Under the pieces are notes generated by a model. That model had not been told where the DNA came from and searched no databases. It saw only the letters and a program-made list of their open reading frames with translations. Shown here one piece after another: positions 35,911-44,712 of a stretch of DNA of 64,000 nucleotides. The stretch is from contig NZ_CP059576.1 in assembly GCF_014109825.1 (NCBI RefSeq), positions 357,001-421,000 of the forward strand, read 5' to 3'. Every line of letters begins with the position of its first letter. Position 1 is the stretch's first letter. The DNA comes from Legionella sp. PC997. GTDB lineage: Bacteria; Pseudomonadota; Gammaproteobacteria; Legionellales; Legionellaceae. A program made the position numbers and the translations under genes.

Positions 35911-35939
35911 CCTGGGTTAAGATAAATTCCTAACCCAGG
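35911..35939. terminator. Hairpin downstream of sucD
   Basis: CCTGGGTTA (35911-35919) pairs perfectly with TAACCCAGG (35931-35939) over an 11-base loop, 16 bp after the sucD stop. It probably terminates the sucCD message. The stem resembles that of the dispersed palindrome near 18 kb. Confidence 0.65.
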
Positions 35940-36001
35940 TGTACTCACTTCCTACCAGTAAGAATGCTGATATTTCATTAACCCTATTTTTATGGTACTT
36001 C

Positions 36002-36649
36002 ATGACAAATTTTCGAAGCATTGCGGATATAAGACGAGAGTATGGAGAGCTCAATTTAGATGAGCAATCACTTCCAGAAGATCCAATTGTTCAATTTAAG
36101 CTTTGGTTTGAAGATGTTTTAAAAAATGAAAAAAATGATCCTACAGCTATGGTGCTCTCCACAGTAGATGATCAAGGTTTACCCGATTCTCGAGTCGTGT
36201 TATTAAAAGGTTTGGAAGGTGGGAGTTTTGTTTTTTATACAAATTATCAAAGTAAAAAAGCAAAACAGATTAAAAATAAGCCATACGTAGCACTTAATTT
36301 TTACTGGCCACAAATGGCTAGACAAGTACGTATTCGTGGACAAATCAAACCAATTGATAAAGAACAATCAGATCTTTATTTTTCAACAAGACCCATAAAA
36401 AGCCAATTCAGTGCTCTTGTTTCCCCACAAAGTCATGAGGTTGCGGGAAGAGAAGTTTTGGAGAACGCTCTAAATGAGTTAATTCAAAAGCATGGGCAAG
36501 AACCTGTGTTACGACCCACATTTTGGGGAGGTTACAAGGTTATTCCTGATGAAATCGAATTTTGGCAAGGACGAGATAATCGTTTGCACGATAGAATTCA
36601 TTATTCTCTAAAAAATGGACACTGGACGTTTCATCGTTTAGCACCATAG
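36002..36649 (+). CDS. pdxH: Pyridoxamine 5'-phosphate oxidase PdxH
   Basis: PdxH is an FMN enzyme that oxidises pyridoxine or pyridoxamine phosphate to pyridoxal phosphate. The 215-aa product from the ATG at 36002 begins [17 protein letters not shown], the family start; the reading from 35939 adds 21 unrelated residues. Motifs: [19 protein letters not shown] near residue 62, [11 protein letters not shown] near 78, the FMN site ARQVRIRGQ near 105 and the C-terminal signature [14 protein letters not shown] with its closing RLAP. All are intact. Confidence 0.96.
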   Translation: MTNFRSIADIRREYGELNLDEQSLPEDPIVQFKLWFEDVLKNEKNDPTAMVLSTVDDQGLPDSRVVLLKGLEGGSFVFYTNYQSKKAKQIKNKPYVALNFYWPQMARQVRIRGQIKPIDKEQSDLYFSTRPIKSQFSALVSPQSHEVAGREVLENALNELIQKHGQEPVLRPTFWGGYKVIPDEIEFWQGRDNRLHDRIHYSLKNGHWTFHRLAP

Positions 36650-36939
36650 TAATAACATGTACTAGCGGCAAAATTTGCCGGCAAAAAGGTAAGTTCTGCC
36701 ACAAATTTACATTTTATCCTTCTTTTTGTACTTACTCTATTTTTTCTGTTTTTTAAAGATACAAAAAAAACTTGGCCTGATTATTGCTTAATATAATATA
36801 GCATTATAAAACTCAAATTGATTCTGAAGTTATTTTTTTCATGCTAAAAGAAAATTTGTCAAGAATTAGTAAATGTTTTTATTTGGTAAATAAGCGTTAA
36901 TAGAAAGTCGTAAAATTGTCTTAAGTGTAGAAATTATTA
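36650..36939. other. AT-rich region between pdxH and the letE-like gene
   Basis: A perfect palindrome CGGCAAA-A-TTTGCCG (36666-36680) lies 17 bp after pdxH and may end that message. TATAAT at 36792-36797 is a possible -10 for the next gene, but no matching -35 is at the right distance. If transcription starts there the mRNA has a leader of about 180 bases. The rest is AT-rich with no further feature. Confidence 0.4.
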
Positions 36940-36961
36940 ACAGTATTATAGGAAATACTGT
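36940..36961 (+). promoter_or_regulatory. Leader hairpin with GGA in its loop, candidate CsrA site, upstream of the letE-like gene
   Basis: ACAGTATT (36940-36947) pairs perfectly with AATACTGT (36954-36961) and leaves the 6-base loop ATAGGA. A GGA in a hairpin loop is the core of CsrA/RsmA binding sites. The hairpin ends 23 bases before the ATG, and the ribosome site AGAGGG follows it. CsrA is the main post-transcriptional switch of Legionella transmission traits. Binding is inferred. Confidence 0.5.
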
Positions 36962-36984
36962 GCGAATAAATAGAGGGTATAACC

Positions 36985-37359
36985 ATGAACGACATAACAG
37001 CCTTACTACCACATATTAAATTACGTTTTAATGTTGAACATCCAAGCTATGAAGACAGTTACGCATTTGGATACGAATGTGCGCTGGCAGATGTAGCTGA
37101 AGAGGATAATCCATTTCGTGAAGGAACCCAACAAGCAGAACACTGGTTAGAAGGATGGTGGGATGCAATGGAGGGCGAAGAACCTTTATTTGAGTTGAAT
37201 GCCTTAGAAAATGAAGAGCTGACCGTAAACGAAGAAGTAGCTGCGAATGATAAAGAGTATGGTCATAAGCATGGCTTTTTATCATTAGTGATTGAAATTA
37301 GCGGTGCAATAGCGGCTTCTGCAATCGTTGGATATCAATTGTTTGAGTTGGTTGCATAA
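36985..37359 (+). CDS. letE: LetE-like transmission-trait protein with an RMF-like motif and a C-terminal membrane helix
   Basis: The product is 124 aa and acidic. I call it LetE from location (shortly after the suc genes, as I recall for L. pneumophila letE) and small size; LetE enhances LetA/LetS-dependent transmission traits there. Residues 29-62 read GYxxxxA, then NPF, then HWLEGWWDAM. This closely follows the motif of ribosome modulation factor (GYQAGIAG, CPY, QWLGGWREAM) with one extra residue. Residues about 98-120 (FLSLVIEISGAIAASAIVGY) form a likely membrane helix, absent from RMF. RMF is strongly basic, while this protein is acidic, so direct rRNA binding is doubtful. LetE identity is probable; RMF kinship is my inference. 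Confidence 0.6.
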   Translation: MNDITALLPHIKLRFNVEHPSYEDSYAFGYECALADVAEEDNPFREGTQQAEHWLEGWWDAMEGEEPLFELNALENEELTVNEEVAANDKEYGHKHGFLSLVIEISGAIAASAIVGYQLFELVA

Positions 37360-37380
37360 ATTATATATATATATATGAGG

Positions 37381-37414
37381 GATCTTCTCTGACTGCCGAG
37401 CAAGACAGAAGATC
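37381..37414 (+). terminator. Hairpin downstream of the letE-like gene
   Basis: GATCTTCT (37381-37388) pairs with AGAAGATC (37407-37414) over an 18-base loop. It follows a (TA)7 tract at 37362-37376. No U-tract follows, so terminator function is tentative. Confidence 0.4.
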
Positions 37415-37459
37415 TCTCGTCGTTACCACCTTTGGATGAAGTGGTTGTCCAAGTTAGAT

Positions 37460-37849
37460 CTAATTTTTGAAAAGTTTGAGAACCATTGATCGCATTCGTG
37501 CGATTTCAGATGGATTAAATTCCTTATAAAATTCAGTACCTATGTTCAGACATAGGGTCACCTGATCACCAAGCCCCTTAAGCAAGTCGACGCCAGATAA
37601 TTTTAGCAAATGGATTTCATGTGCAATATCTACTGCCCACGCATCAAGATAGCTCATATCCGTGAACACAGGAAGGAAGATATGGCCTTGCTCTTGTAGA
37701 AATAAAACCCTGGGCTGCTCGTCATTTAAACTTTGTTCTACAGGGATGATGAAGTTAGCCTTGATAAATTCAAGATAAGCTTTATTTGCTTCTTTAGTAG
37801 TTCCAGCTGCATCAAGAGCTTCTTTAATTGCAAGGTTAAGAGCGTTCAT
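37460..37849 (-). CDS. SseB N-terminal-domain protein
   Basis: The product is 129 aa. The order LFLQEQGHIFLPVFTDMSYLDAW, then SGVDLLKGLGDQVTLCLNIGTEFYKEFNPSEIARM, matches the N-terminal domain of the SseB (enhanced serine sensitivity) family: a beta-rich unit with a PVFTD turn and a conserved LNxGTE segment. The C-terminal SseB domain is lacking, as in many short members. The cellular role is not known. It is convergent with the letE-like gene. Confidence 0.7.
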   Translation of the reverse strand: MNALNLAIKEALDAAGTTKEANKAYLEFIKANFIIPVEQSLNDEQPRVLFLQEQGHIFLPVFTDMSYLDAWAVDIAHEIHLLKLSGVDLLKGLGDQVTLCLNIGTEFYKEFNPSEIARMRSMVLKLFKN

Positions 37850-38234
37850 TTTTAGCCTTAGTAGTGAATGTTGAGCGATATGATAGCATTTTGGTTTAAA
37901 AATAACCCAAAGTAATGTACATATAGCAATATCAGGTATATTTTATACCTTAAAATTAAACAACCTAATTATAACCATTTTCTGTACCTATGAAAATGAA
38001 ATCAAACTATGTGTTGAAATAAATGACAACAGCAGTATAATGTAGGTTTTGTTTTACAGATTTATTGCTCATTTTTTGGATAAATATTTTTAGTTTTTTT
38101 CATTTTTATACTCCTAGCAATATAAAATTGAGTCGATCAATGAAATGCTGACAATCTTTATCCTGGGATTGTTTTTTGATGTGTGCGTTGTAACCCTTCA
38201 AAGCCAATTAGGATCTTATTAGCGTAGAGAGTTT
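37850..38234. other. AT-rich intergenic region before the MFS gene (385 bp)
   Basis: This region holds the divergent starts of the SseB-domain gene and the MFS transporter. It is AT-rich and shows no repeat, RNA structure or clear promoter. TTTATAC-like boxes occur but without convincing partners. Confidence 0.3.
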
Positions 38235-39530
38235 ATGAACAAAATACATGAGTCAAGAGTAGAAATTTATACCGGTAAAAATTATTTAGGATTTGCCTGG
38301 TTAGTATGGGGATTAGCTGCTGCATTCTATTTTTCTGATTATATGGCTCGTGTTGCCCCTGGAGTAATGCATCGCTACTTACAAATTGATTTCGGAATCA
38401 ATGAAGCAGGATTTGGTATTTTAACTGCCTCATTTTATATTCCTTACATCCTCATGCAGATTCCAGTAGGACTTACTGTAGATCGTTTAAGTATACGTTG
38501 GCTACTCACTGTGATGTCATTGGTTACCGCTTTTGGATGTTGTGTGTTTGGTCTTGCGGATAGCCTATTCATGGGCTCAATAGGTAGGATGCTTATAGGG
38601 TTTAGTGCCGCTTTTGCTTTTGTTTGTTCTCTCAGATTGGCAACATCTTGGTTTCCTCCCACAATGCTGGGGTTGCTTGCAGGTTTAACCCAGGCTTTAG
38701 GAATGCTGGGTGCAGCAGCTGGAGAGGCTCCAGTTTCATTTTTAGTCACTAATGTGGGATGGCGCCACAGTATGTTGATTATTGCTTTTCTGTTCATTGC
38801 TCTAGCAGCTTTATTGTATCAATTTGTACAAGATAAACCGGGTGAACATCGAAGTGAGGTTCGCTCTATAAATCAGCTTAGTATTCTTCAAAGTTTAAAA
38901 ATTATATTGTCATGCAGACAAACTTGGCTGAATGCGTTATATGCTGGATTTTTATTTGGCCCAACTGCTGTTATTGGCGAGGCAATCGGTCCTGCCTATC
39001 TACAATTTGGTAGGGGATTAGGTGCACATGCCGCTGCTTTTGCTACAGGATTAATTTTTATCGGATGGGGTATTAGTGGTCCTTTATCAGGTTGGCTTTC
39101 CGATAAGATGGGACGTCGTAAACCATTAATGATCCTCTCTGCATTATTCGGTGTTATTTTTACTTCCTTATATGTATTCAGCCCAACTTTAAGTCAAAAC
39201 TCAGCTTATTTACTCTTCTTTCTTTTCGGATTGACCAATACAGGTGTCGCTATTGCCTACGCCGTTTCCACCGAAATCCATGATAGAAACGTGATAGGAA
39301 CTTCTATTGCATTTACTAACATGATATCCATTTTTGTTGGGGCGTCATTACAGCCTTTAGTGGGCCGATTGGTCGATATGGTATCTGGTGCTCGTTCTTA
39401 TAATGTCGAAACGCTATTACTTTCTGATTTCCAAGCAGGTTTGAAGTTGCTACCGCTTTGCTCCATAATCGCACTCGTGTTGGCATTTACCGTGAAGGAA
39501 ACGTATTGTAAGCCAACAAGTCATTCCTAA
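38235..39530 (+). CDS. Major facilitator superfamily transporter
   Basis: The product is 431 aa with 12 predicted membrane helices. The loop 2-3 motif is present as VGLTVDRLSIRWLL near residue 78, and the mirrored loop 8-9 motif as SGWLSDKMGRRKPL near 290. An early YMARVAPGVM segment is shared with one of the MFS groups abundant in Legionella, which include the Pht nutrient transporters. The substrate cannot be inferred. It is a single-gene unit. Confidence 0.85.
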   Translation: MNKIHESRVEIYTGKNYLGFAWLVWGLAAAFYFSDYMARVAPGVMHRYLQIDFGINEAGFGILTASFYIPYILMQIPVGLTVDRLSIRWLLTVMSLVTAFGCCVFGLADSLFMGSIGRMLIGFSAAFAFVCSLRLATSWFPPTMLGLLAGLTQALGMLGAAAGEAPVSFLVTNVGWRHSMLIIAFLFIALAALLYQFVQDKPGEHRSEVRSINQLSILQSLKIILSCRQTWLNALYAGFLFGPTAVIGEAIGPAYLQFGRGLGAHAAAFATGLIFIGWGISGPLSGWLSDKMGRRKPLMILSALFGVIFTSLYVFSPTLSQNSAYLLFFLFGLTNTGVAIAYAVSTEIHDRNVIGTSIAFTNMISIFVGASLQPLVGRLVDMVSGARSYNVETLLLSDFQAGLKLLPLCSIIALVLAFTVKETYCKPTSHS

Positions 39531-39665
39531 GTGCCTGAAATTTTTATTGATTAAGCAGAAAATAGTTAACACTGTTTTTTTATAAGCTTATCGCACTCTG
39601 ATGTTATTTGCTGTTATACTTTCAGCTGCAGTTTTTGCATGCGAATTAATAACATGGAGAAGAGA

Positions 39666-41126
39666 ATGAAAAAATTTACAGGATTAGTCATTATCCTGGC
39701 CGTTCTAATTCTAGGCGGGTATTATGGTATGGGCGTTCTTACTGAACGAACAATCAGAAAGAATATACAAGTAATTGACCAATCTAATGGATTATATGCT
39801 GAAATCCAACAGTACAATAAAGGATTATTTAGCTCTGAAGCCCAAATTAAATGGCGTCTGCATATTCCCGAGCGTGTAGTTCAAGATGAAAATGGACAAT
39901 CTAAAACTCTTCCTGCTCAAGACTATAATATGGAGATGCCATTAACCATCCACCATGGCCCATTTATTTTTTCCAATAAACGCTTACGTTTTGGATTAGG
40001 TTATGGTGAGGCAATTTTTCCATTTCCTGCAGAATACAATAAACAATTCGAAGCTCAATTTACTCCAAACTCTGTAAAACCACAGTTAGATTTAAGTATT
40101 TTTGTTAATTACCTTAATGAAAGTACTGTGGAATTCAATGTTCCTAATTTTAAATTAATTGCAAAAGATGGTTCAGGTACTCTTGAATGGTTAGGAATGG
40201 ATTCAAAAACCACCATGTCTTCAGGAATGAGTAAAGTTGCGGGTAAAATTGTCTTAGAGGGTTTAAATGCAATTAAAGACGATACCCGAATTAGTTTAAA
40301 TCAAGTATCCAGTGATTATGATTTACATGAAACACCTGCCGGCTTGTATTTGGGGGATGCAAATTTCTCTCTTCCTTCATTTAATGTTTTTGTAAAAGAT
40401 CAAAAAATGTTTGCTTTGAACGATCTTATCATCAAGTCAGATAGCGATATTGAACAACATCTGTTTAATACTCATTTTAACTTGGCTATAAAATCAGTAT
40501 TAGCAAACGGACAAAATTATGGTCCCGGAGAATTGGATGTTGCTTTAAGAAATCTTGACGCAGATGTGTTGGCTAAAATTAACCAACAAACTACCGCTAT
40601 GCAAAATGGTAATGATATTCAACGCCAACAAGCCATGCTTGCTCTTCTTCCCGAGCTGCCCAAATTATTTAACAAGGGTGCCGAGTTTGAAATTTCTAAG
40701 CTTAGCCTTAAGATTCCTCAAGGACAGATTGAAGGCAATCTTTATGTAACTTTGCCTAAAGGTGAAAATGCTAATCCATTTGAAATGATGCAAAAGATTC
40801 AAGGTAAAGCGAAGTTGCAAATCCCTTCAGAGGCTGTAAAAGCAGTTATGAAGCAATCGGTAATGCAACAAATTTCCAAAAAACCTGATCTACAACAAAC
40901 CTTAACCCAGCAACTCCAAGCAAATCAAGCTGGAGGCCAAACAGCTCAGCCCGCTCTAACCCCTGAGCAATTAGCTGAAATGCAAACGAATAAACAACTA
41001 ACCGCATTGCAGCAAACTGGGCTCATTACAGTTCAAGGTACTGATTATGTAATTGAAGTGAGTTTGGACCAAGGTAAATTCACAATAAATGGCAAACCTT
41101 ACGATCCTTCGATGATGAAATTCTAG
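39666..41126 (+). CDS. DUF945 / YdgA family envelope protein
   Basis: The product is 486 aa from the ATG at 39666, which has GGAG six bases upstream; ATGs at 39639 and 39654 would add basic residues in front of the signal. The N-terminus MKKFTGLVIILAVLILGGYYGMGVLTERTIRKNI, seen as a helix plus VLTER, is the YdgA pattern. The remainder is a beta-rich periplasmic domain with the family's YNKGLFSSEAQIKW near residue 48. A Gln-rich stretch lies near residues 410-445. The function of the family is not settled; it is thought to act in the envelope. Confidence 0.8.
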   Translation: MKKFTGLVIILAVLILGGYYGMGVLTERTIRKNIQVIDQSNGLYAEIQQYNKGLFSSEAQIKWRLHIPERVVQDENGQSKTLPAQDYNMEMPLTIHHGPFIFSNKRLRFGLGYGEAIFPFPAEYNKQFEAQFTPNSVKPQLDLSIFVNYLNESTVEFNVPNFKLIAKDGSGTLEWLGMDSKTTMSSGMSKVAGKIVLEGLNAIKDDTRISLNQVSSDYDLHETPAGLYLGDANFSLPSFNVFVKDQKMFALNDLIIKSDSDIEQHLFNTHFNLAIKSVLANGQNYGPGELDVALRNLDADVLAKINQQTTAMQNGNDIQRQQAMLALLPELPKLFNKGAEFEISKLSLKIPQGQIEGNLYVTLPKGENANPFEMMQKIQGKAKLQIPSEAVKAVMKQSVMQQISKKPDLQQTLTQQLQANQAGGQTAQPALTPEQLAEMQTNKQLTALQQTGLITVQGTDYVIEVSLDQGKFTINGKPYDPSMMKF

Positions 41127-41250
41127 GATTCGACTGAAGTAATTTTGTAAGGAGTAGATCGTATAAAACAACCTACTCCTTATAAGAACTTTTTGAGTTT
41201 AAATTGAACATTATACATTGATTTTTAATACAGTTTTTTCTGTTCTGCCC

Positions 41251-41279
41251 TTGTCTCCATGGGCTTGTTTCGGTAATAT
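41251..41279 (+). promoter_or_regulatory. Sigma-70-type promoter of fis
   Basis: TTGTCT (41251-41256), exactly 17 bases, then TAATAT (41274-41279), about 30 bp before the fis ATG. AGGAGG follows as the ribosome site. Confidence 0.55.
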
Positions 41280-41308
41280 ACTGTTTTTAAAAGGAGGAGC
41301 TAATAATA

Positions 41309-41590
41309 ATGACAACAATCAGTAATGAAGTAGTGGATAACACCGCTTCTCTAGCCGAAAGCGTAACTCTTTCAGTGCAAAAATATTTTTCAGAGCTTAA
41401 GGGAACTGATCCTGTTGACTTATACCAATTTGTACTTGAAGAGATTGAAACACCATTGTTCCGTGCCGTAATGGAACATTGTAAATACAATCAGTCTCGA
41501 GCAGCAATTATGCTGGGGATTAGTCGTGGAACTTTGAGAACTAAACTACGTCGATATTTCGATGATAAATATGTTGGTACGCGCGACTAA
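41309..41590 (+). CDS. fis: Fis family nucleoid-associated DNA-binding protein
   Basis: The product is 93 aa, near the Fis standard. The N-terminal arm and dimer helices are followed by the C-terminal helix-turn-helix NQSRAAIMLGISRGTLRTKLRRYF at residues about 62-85, split in two helices, the Fis hallmark. It bends DNA and controls growth-phase genes. Legionella has several Fis paralogues; which one this is cannot be told. An AGGAGGAGC ribosome site and an ideal terminator frame the gene. Confidence 0.92.
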   Translation: MTTISNEVVDNTASLAESVTLSVQKYFSELKGTDPVDLYQFVLEEIETPLFRAVMEHCKYNQSRAAIMLGISRGTLRTKLRRYFDDKYVGTRD

Positions 41591-41610
41591 CTCAAATATG
41601 TAGTAAAAGG

Positions 41611-41632
41611 GGAGCTGGGAGCTCCTTTTTTA
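41611..41632 (+). terminator. Intrinsic terminator of fis
   Basis: GGAGCT (41611-41616), loop GGG, AGCTCC (41620-41625), then TTTTTT; an A-run precedes the stem. Confidence 0.85.
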
Positions 41633-42113
41633 TAATCTAAATGTTAACAAGTTATTCTAATTAGCGACAGTGCAAGTATGTTCCATTTGGACGTTGCGAA
41701 GAGTCGTTAATGTCGTTCCTGACTGCTAGCAGTTGAATTTCGTAAGTGTTAAGCCCTTAGACTGAGCGTTATTCTGGCGTATCTTGAATGAAAAGCAGTT
41801 CGGAGCTTGGGTGCTGATGTAGGGCTACGTTGCTCAAAAAACCCTCTCAGGTTCAAACGTTCATCAGTCTTCTAAGAGCGCTGAAACGAATCCAGCCCTC
41901 CTTGCAGCAGGGTTCTAAAAGATAATCAATCCTCCTATTTCCGCGGCTTGTCCGCGGGATCAATAATTTCTATCCTAAAATGAATTTCGCGGGAAATCGG
42001 TGAAGAAATGCCAAAAGGAACCACAATCTGCAGCTAAGATTGATGCGGAGTTGAGAGAACCTGTTTGCAAGCAAACAGGTTAGACCGGTATAGGCCTTAG
42101 GAATATTTTATGT
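41633..42113. other. Non-coding region between fis and prs (about 480 bp) with GC-rich hairpins
   Basis: No gene is seen. Two perfect hairpins stand out: CCGCGG-CTTGT-CCGCGG (41941-41957) and an 11-bp inverted repeat AACCTGTTTGC-AA-GCAAACAGGTT (42058-42081). The second lies 33 bp past the prs stop on the minus strand and may end that message. The central part is less AT-rich than other gaps here and could hold an RNA or a decayed gene; I cannot show either. Confidence 0.45.
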
Positions 42114-43061
42114 TTATTCAGCGAACATGGAACTTACGGACTCTTCGATGTTGACTCGTTTAATTGCCTGAGCCAGCATATCAGATAAACTTACAACCCG
42201 AATTTTTTTACATTGACGTGCTTCGTCAGACAAAGGAATAGTATCCGTTACTACAATTTCATCAAGTCCGGAATTTTTAATATTATTGACTGCAGGGCCA
42301 GATAAAACAGGGTGAGTAATATAGGCTCTTACGCTATGGGCGCCATTTTTCTTAAGTTCATGTGCTGCGGAGCAAAGAGTTCCTGCGGTATCTACAATGT
42401 CATCAACAATAATGCAGTTTTTATTTTTTGGCTCGCCAATGATGTGCATTACCTCGGATTTATTGGGACCACTACGACGTTTATCGATGATACATAAGTC
42501 CGCATGGTCAAGTCGTTTTGCAACCGCACGGGCTCTAACAACACCCCCAACATCAGGAGAGACAACCATCATATTTTCTAGATTCTGGTCTTGTATATCT
42601 TCGAGAAGTATCGGAGTCGCATAAACGTTGTCGACTGGCATATAGAAAAAGCCCTGTATTTGATCTGCGTGGAGATCTACAGTAAGAACTCTACAGATAC
42701 CTACTGATGCCATCATATCAGCAACAACTTTAGCTGTAATCGGCACGCGTGCAGAGCGAACCCTGCGATCTTGACGTGCGTAACCGAAATAAGGAACTAC
42801 TGCCGTGATACGGGACGCAGAAGATCTTCTTAGCGCATCAGCCATTGTAAGGAGTTCCATCAGATTATTATTTGCTGGAGCACAGGTTGATTGGATTATA
42901 AAAACGTCTCTTCCTCGGACATTTTCTAGAATCTCGATCATGGTTTCCCCATCGCTAAACGTACCGACAGTCGCTTTGCCAATAGGTATTTTCAAATGAG
43001 AAGAAATTTGTTGAGCTAATTCCGGATTTGCATTTCCGGCAAAAATCATCATTGTGGACAT
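42114..43061 (-). CDS. prs: Ribose-phosphate pyrophosphokinase Prs
   Basis: Prs makes PRPP from ribose 5-phosphate and ATP, feeding purine, pyrimidine, histidine, tryptophan and NAD synthesis. The 315-aa product is full length. Motifs: [20 protein letters not shown] near residue 34, [10 protein letters not shown] near 95, [11 protein letters not shown] near 128 and the PRPP loop [11 protein letters not shown] near 216. All are in place. Confidence 0.97.
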   Translation of the reverse strand: MSTMMIFAGNANPELAQQISSHLKIPIGKATVGTFSDGETMIEILENVRGRDVFIIQSTCAPANNNLMELLTMADALRRSSASRITAVVPYFGYARQDRRVRSARVPITAKVVADMMASVGICRVLTVDLHADQIQGFFYMPVDNVYATPILLEDIQDQNLENMMVVSPDVGGVVRARAVAKRLDHADLCIIDKRRSGPNKSEVMHIIGEPKNKNCIIVDDIVDTAGTLCSAAHELKKNGAHSVRAYITHPVLSGPAVNNIKNSGLDEIVVTDTIPLSDEARQCKKIRVVSLSDMLAQAIKRVNIEESVSSMFAE

Positions 43062-43208
43062 GTGTAAAAAGCCTTAGATTTAGGTTAATCACTTAACTTA
43101 AACACATAGCAGAAGACAGCCAAAAAGATATTATTATTATTTGAGCATTACAAGACGCATCCTTCCAGGTTATCTTCTGCTGTCTGTTTACTTGAATCAA
43201 CAAGAATG

Positions 43209-43283
43209 TGGCAGGGGTGCTAGGATTCGAACCTAGGTATGCAGGGATCAAAACCCTGTGCCTTACCGCTTGGCGACACCCCT
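43209..43283 (-). tRNA. tRNA-Gln (anticodon TTG)
   Basis: On the minus strand 75 bases form a full cloverleaf. The acceptor AGGGGTG pairs with CACCCCT, the D arm is GCCAAGCGGTAAGGC, the anticodon stem CAGGG/CCCTG carries loop TTTTGAT with anticodon TTG, and the T arm is CTAGG-TTCGAAT-CCTAG. The 3' CCA is encoded. It lies between lolB and prs. Confidence 0.96.
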
Positions 43284-43527
43284 AAAATTTGCAGATTCTT
43301 ACAATCATCCGTTATAAAATTGCGCTCATCCCTGCAAATGTGTTGCGTATTTTGCAGTGGTTTTGGGAACATGTCAACTTTGAAAGCAATAATTTTTTCT
43401 ATTTTTAAGTGAGTGTAAGAGTTGACATTGCTGCTAGATTGTCATATGTACTTGAACAAGTAAAGCGAAATTTAGGAAGAAAATCCCTAAACTTCGCTCG
43501 GCAAAAATTCAAACATGCAGACTGGAT

Positions 43528-44127
43528 TTATACGGTCCAGTTCTGAATCACTACTTTGATCATTACTCCGTTGCCTTCAAGGCGAATCATGCTTGGCAGA
43601 TCAACTCCTTTAACCGAAGTGTATTTGGTGAAATTAATCGTATAGCCATTTTGTTTTAATTCGACCAGGTGATTGTAGTCATCACGATGCTCCGCCTGGA
43701 CTGGGCCTGGAGCTGGAAGCCCTCTTACCCAATAATAAAGATTATTTACCGGAAGCCTAATTCCAGTTTGTTCAACTAATAGTTCATCGGCATTGTGTGA
43801 CGTTATTTTTTTAGGTCCATCTTGGAATGTGACGGTATCACCTTTTTTATCAATAAGAACCGTTCCCCCACCTAAAGGACCCATGAGACGAATTTGGTAA
43901 GCACTAGGGCCGCTTTGTTTCCAATTCATAGTAGCGGACCAACCTTTGCTTTTACTCTTTGCAGCCATAGCACCACGAATTTCCCAGGAGGAGACCGTTT
44001 CTGTTTTAGCTTTACGTTGTTCTACAGGCATCGTTTTGTTTTCAGGCAATTCTGCAGCAGGTCTGGGAGGAGCACAGGCAGTTAGCAAGAAGAAGGGTAT
44101 TATTATAAATAGTTTCACATTGTTCAT
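43528..44127 (-). CDS. lolB: Outer-membrane lipoprotein receptor LolB
   Basis: The product is 199 aa. The signal [18 protein letters not shown] has lipobox LTAC with Cys18. The mature domain shows [23 protein letters not shown] near residue 47 and the [11 protein letters not shown] strand, matching the LolB half-barrel that takes lipoproteins from LolA and places them in the outer membrane. It would also serve the lipoproteins DotC and DotD. In many gammaproteobacteria ispE follows lolB; here the tRNA-Gln and prs follow directly. Confidence 0.92.
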   Translation of the reverse strand: MNNVKLFIIIPFFLLTACAPPRPAAELPENKTMPVEQRKAKTETVSSWEIRGAMAAKSKSKGWSATMNWKQSGPSAYQIRLMGPLGGGTVLIDKKGDTVTFQDGPKKITSHNADELLVEQTGIRLPVNNLYYWVRGLPAPGPVQAEHRDDYNHLVELKQNGYTINFTKYTSVKGVDLPSMIRLEGNGVMIKVVIQNWTV

Positions 44128-44208
44128 TTTTCACCTCAAGTCCATTTTTGTAGTTTTTCAATTAACAATACGCTAGACTTATCGCATATGCAATCAGTCT
44201 TAATTAAT

Positions 44209-44712
44209 ATGAAATTAAAAGCAATTTATCCTGGTACGTTTGATCCAGTTACCAATGGGCATGTGGATATTATTCGTAGAGCTACTAAGATTTTCCCTGA
44301 CACGATTGTTGCTGTGGCAAGCAATAAAGCAAAACGGCCTTTTTTACCATTGGAAACGAGGATACAGCTCGTAGAAGAAGCGGTTGCAGATTTACCCGGA
44401 GTTCATGTAGTTGGATTTGATAATCTTTTAATTGATTTTGTATTAGAACAGAAGGCTGGAATTATTTTACGCGGTTTACGGGCAGTTTCTGATTTTGAAT
44501 ATGAGTTCCAATTGGCCGGCATGAATCGAAAATTATCCAAGCAAATAGAAACAATCTTTTTAACACCCTCAGAAAATTTTATGTATATTTCTTCTACTCT
44601 GGTTCGTGAAATTGCGATTTTAAATGGAGATATCTCTCAGTTCGTTCCTTCTTGTGTCGTAAGGGAACTCCAAAAGAGACAGGATGAGCATGGAACGTCA
44701 GCTAGTATTTAA
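44209..44712 (+). CDS. coaD: Phosphopantetheine adenylyltransferase CoaD
   Basis: CoaD transfers AMP from ATP to 4'-phosphopantetheine, the fourth step of CoA synthesis. The 167-aa reading from the ATG at 44209 starts [18 protein letters not shown], the family start with the TxGH ATP motif. An ATG at 44188 would add seven residues; neither has a good ribosome site. Other motifs: [12 protein letters not shown] near residue 90 and [11 protein letters not shown] near 125. Divergent from lolB; overlaps the following ggt by 23 bp. Confidence 0.95.
   Translation: MKLKAIYPGTFDPVTNGHVDIIRRATKIFPDTIVAVASNKAKRPFLPLETRIQLVEEAVADLPGVHVVGFDNLLIDFVLEQKAGIILRGLRAVSDFEYEFQLAGMNRKLSKQIETIFLTPSENFMYISSTLVREIAILNGDISQFVPSCVVRELQKRQDEHGTSASI

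Noticed and set aside
37362..37376. (TA)7 tract as a phase-variation repeat
   Set aside because: It lies after the stop codon of the letE-like gene and not in a promoter or coding frame, so length changes would have no evident effect.
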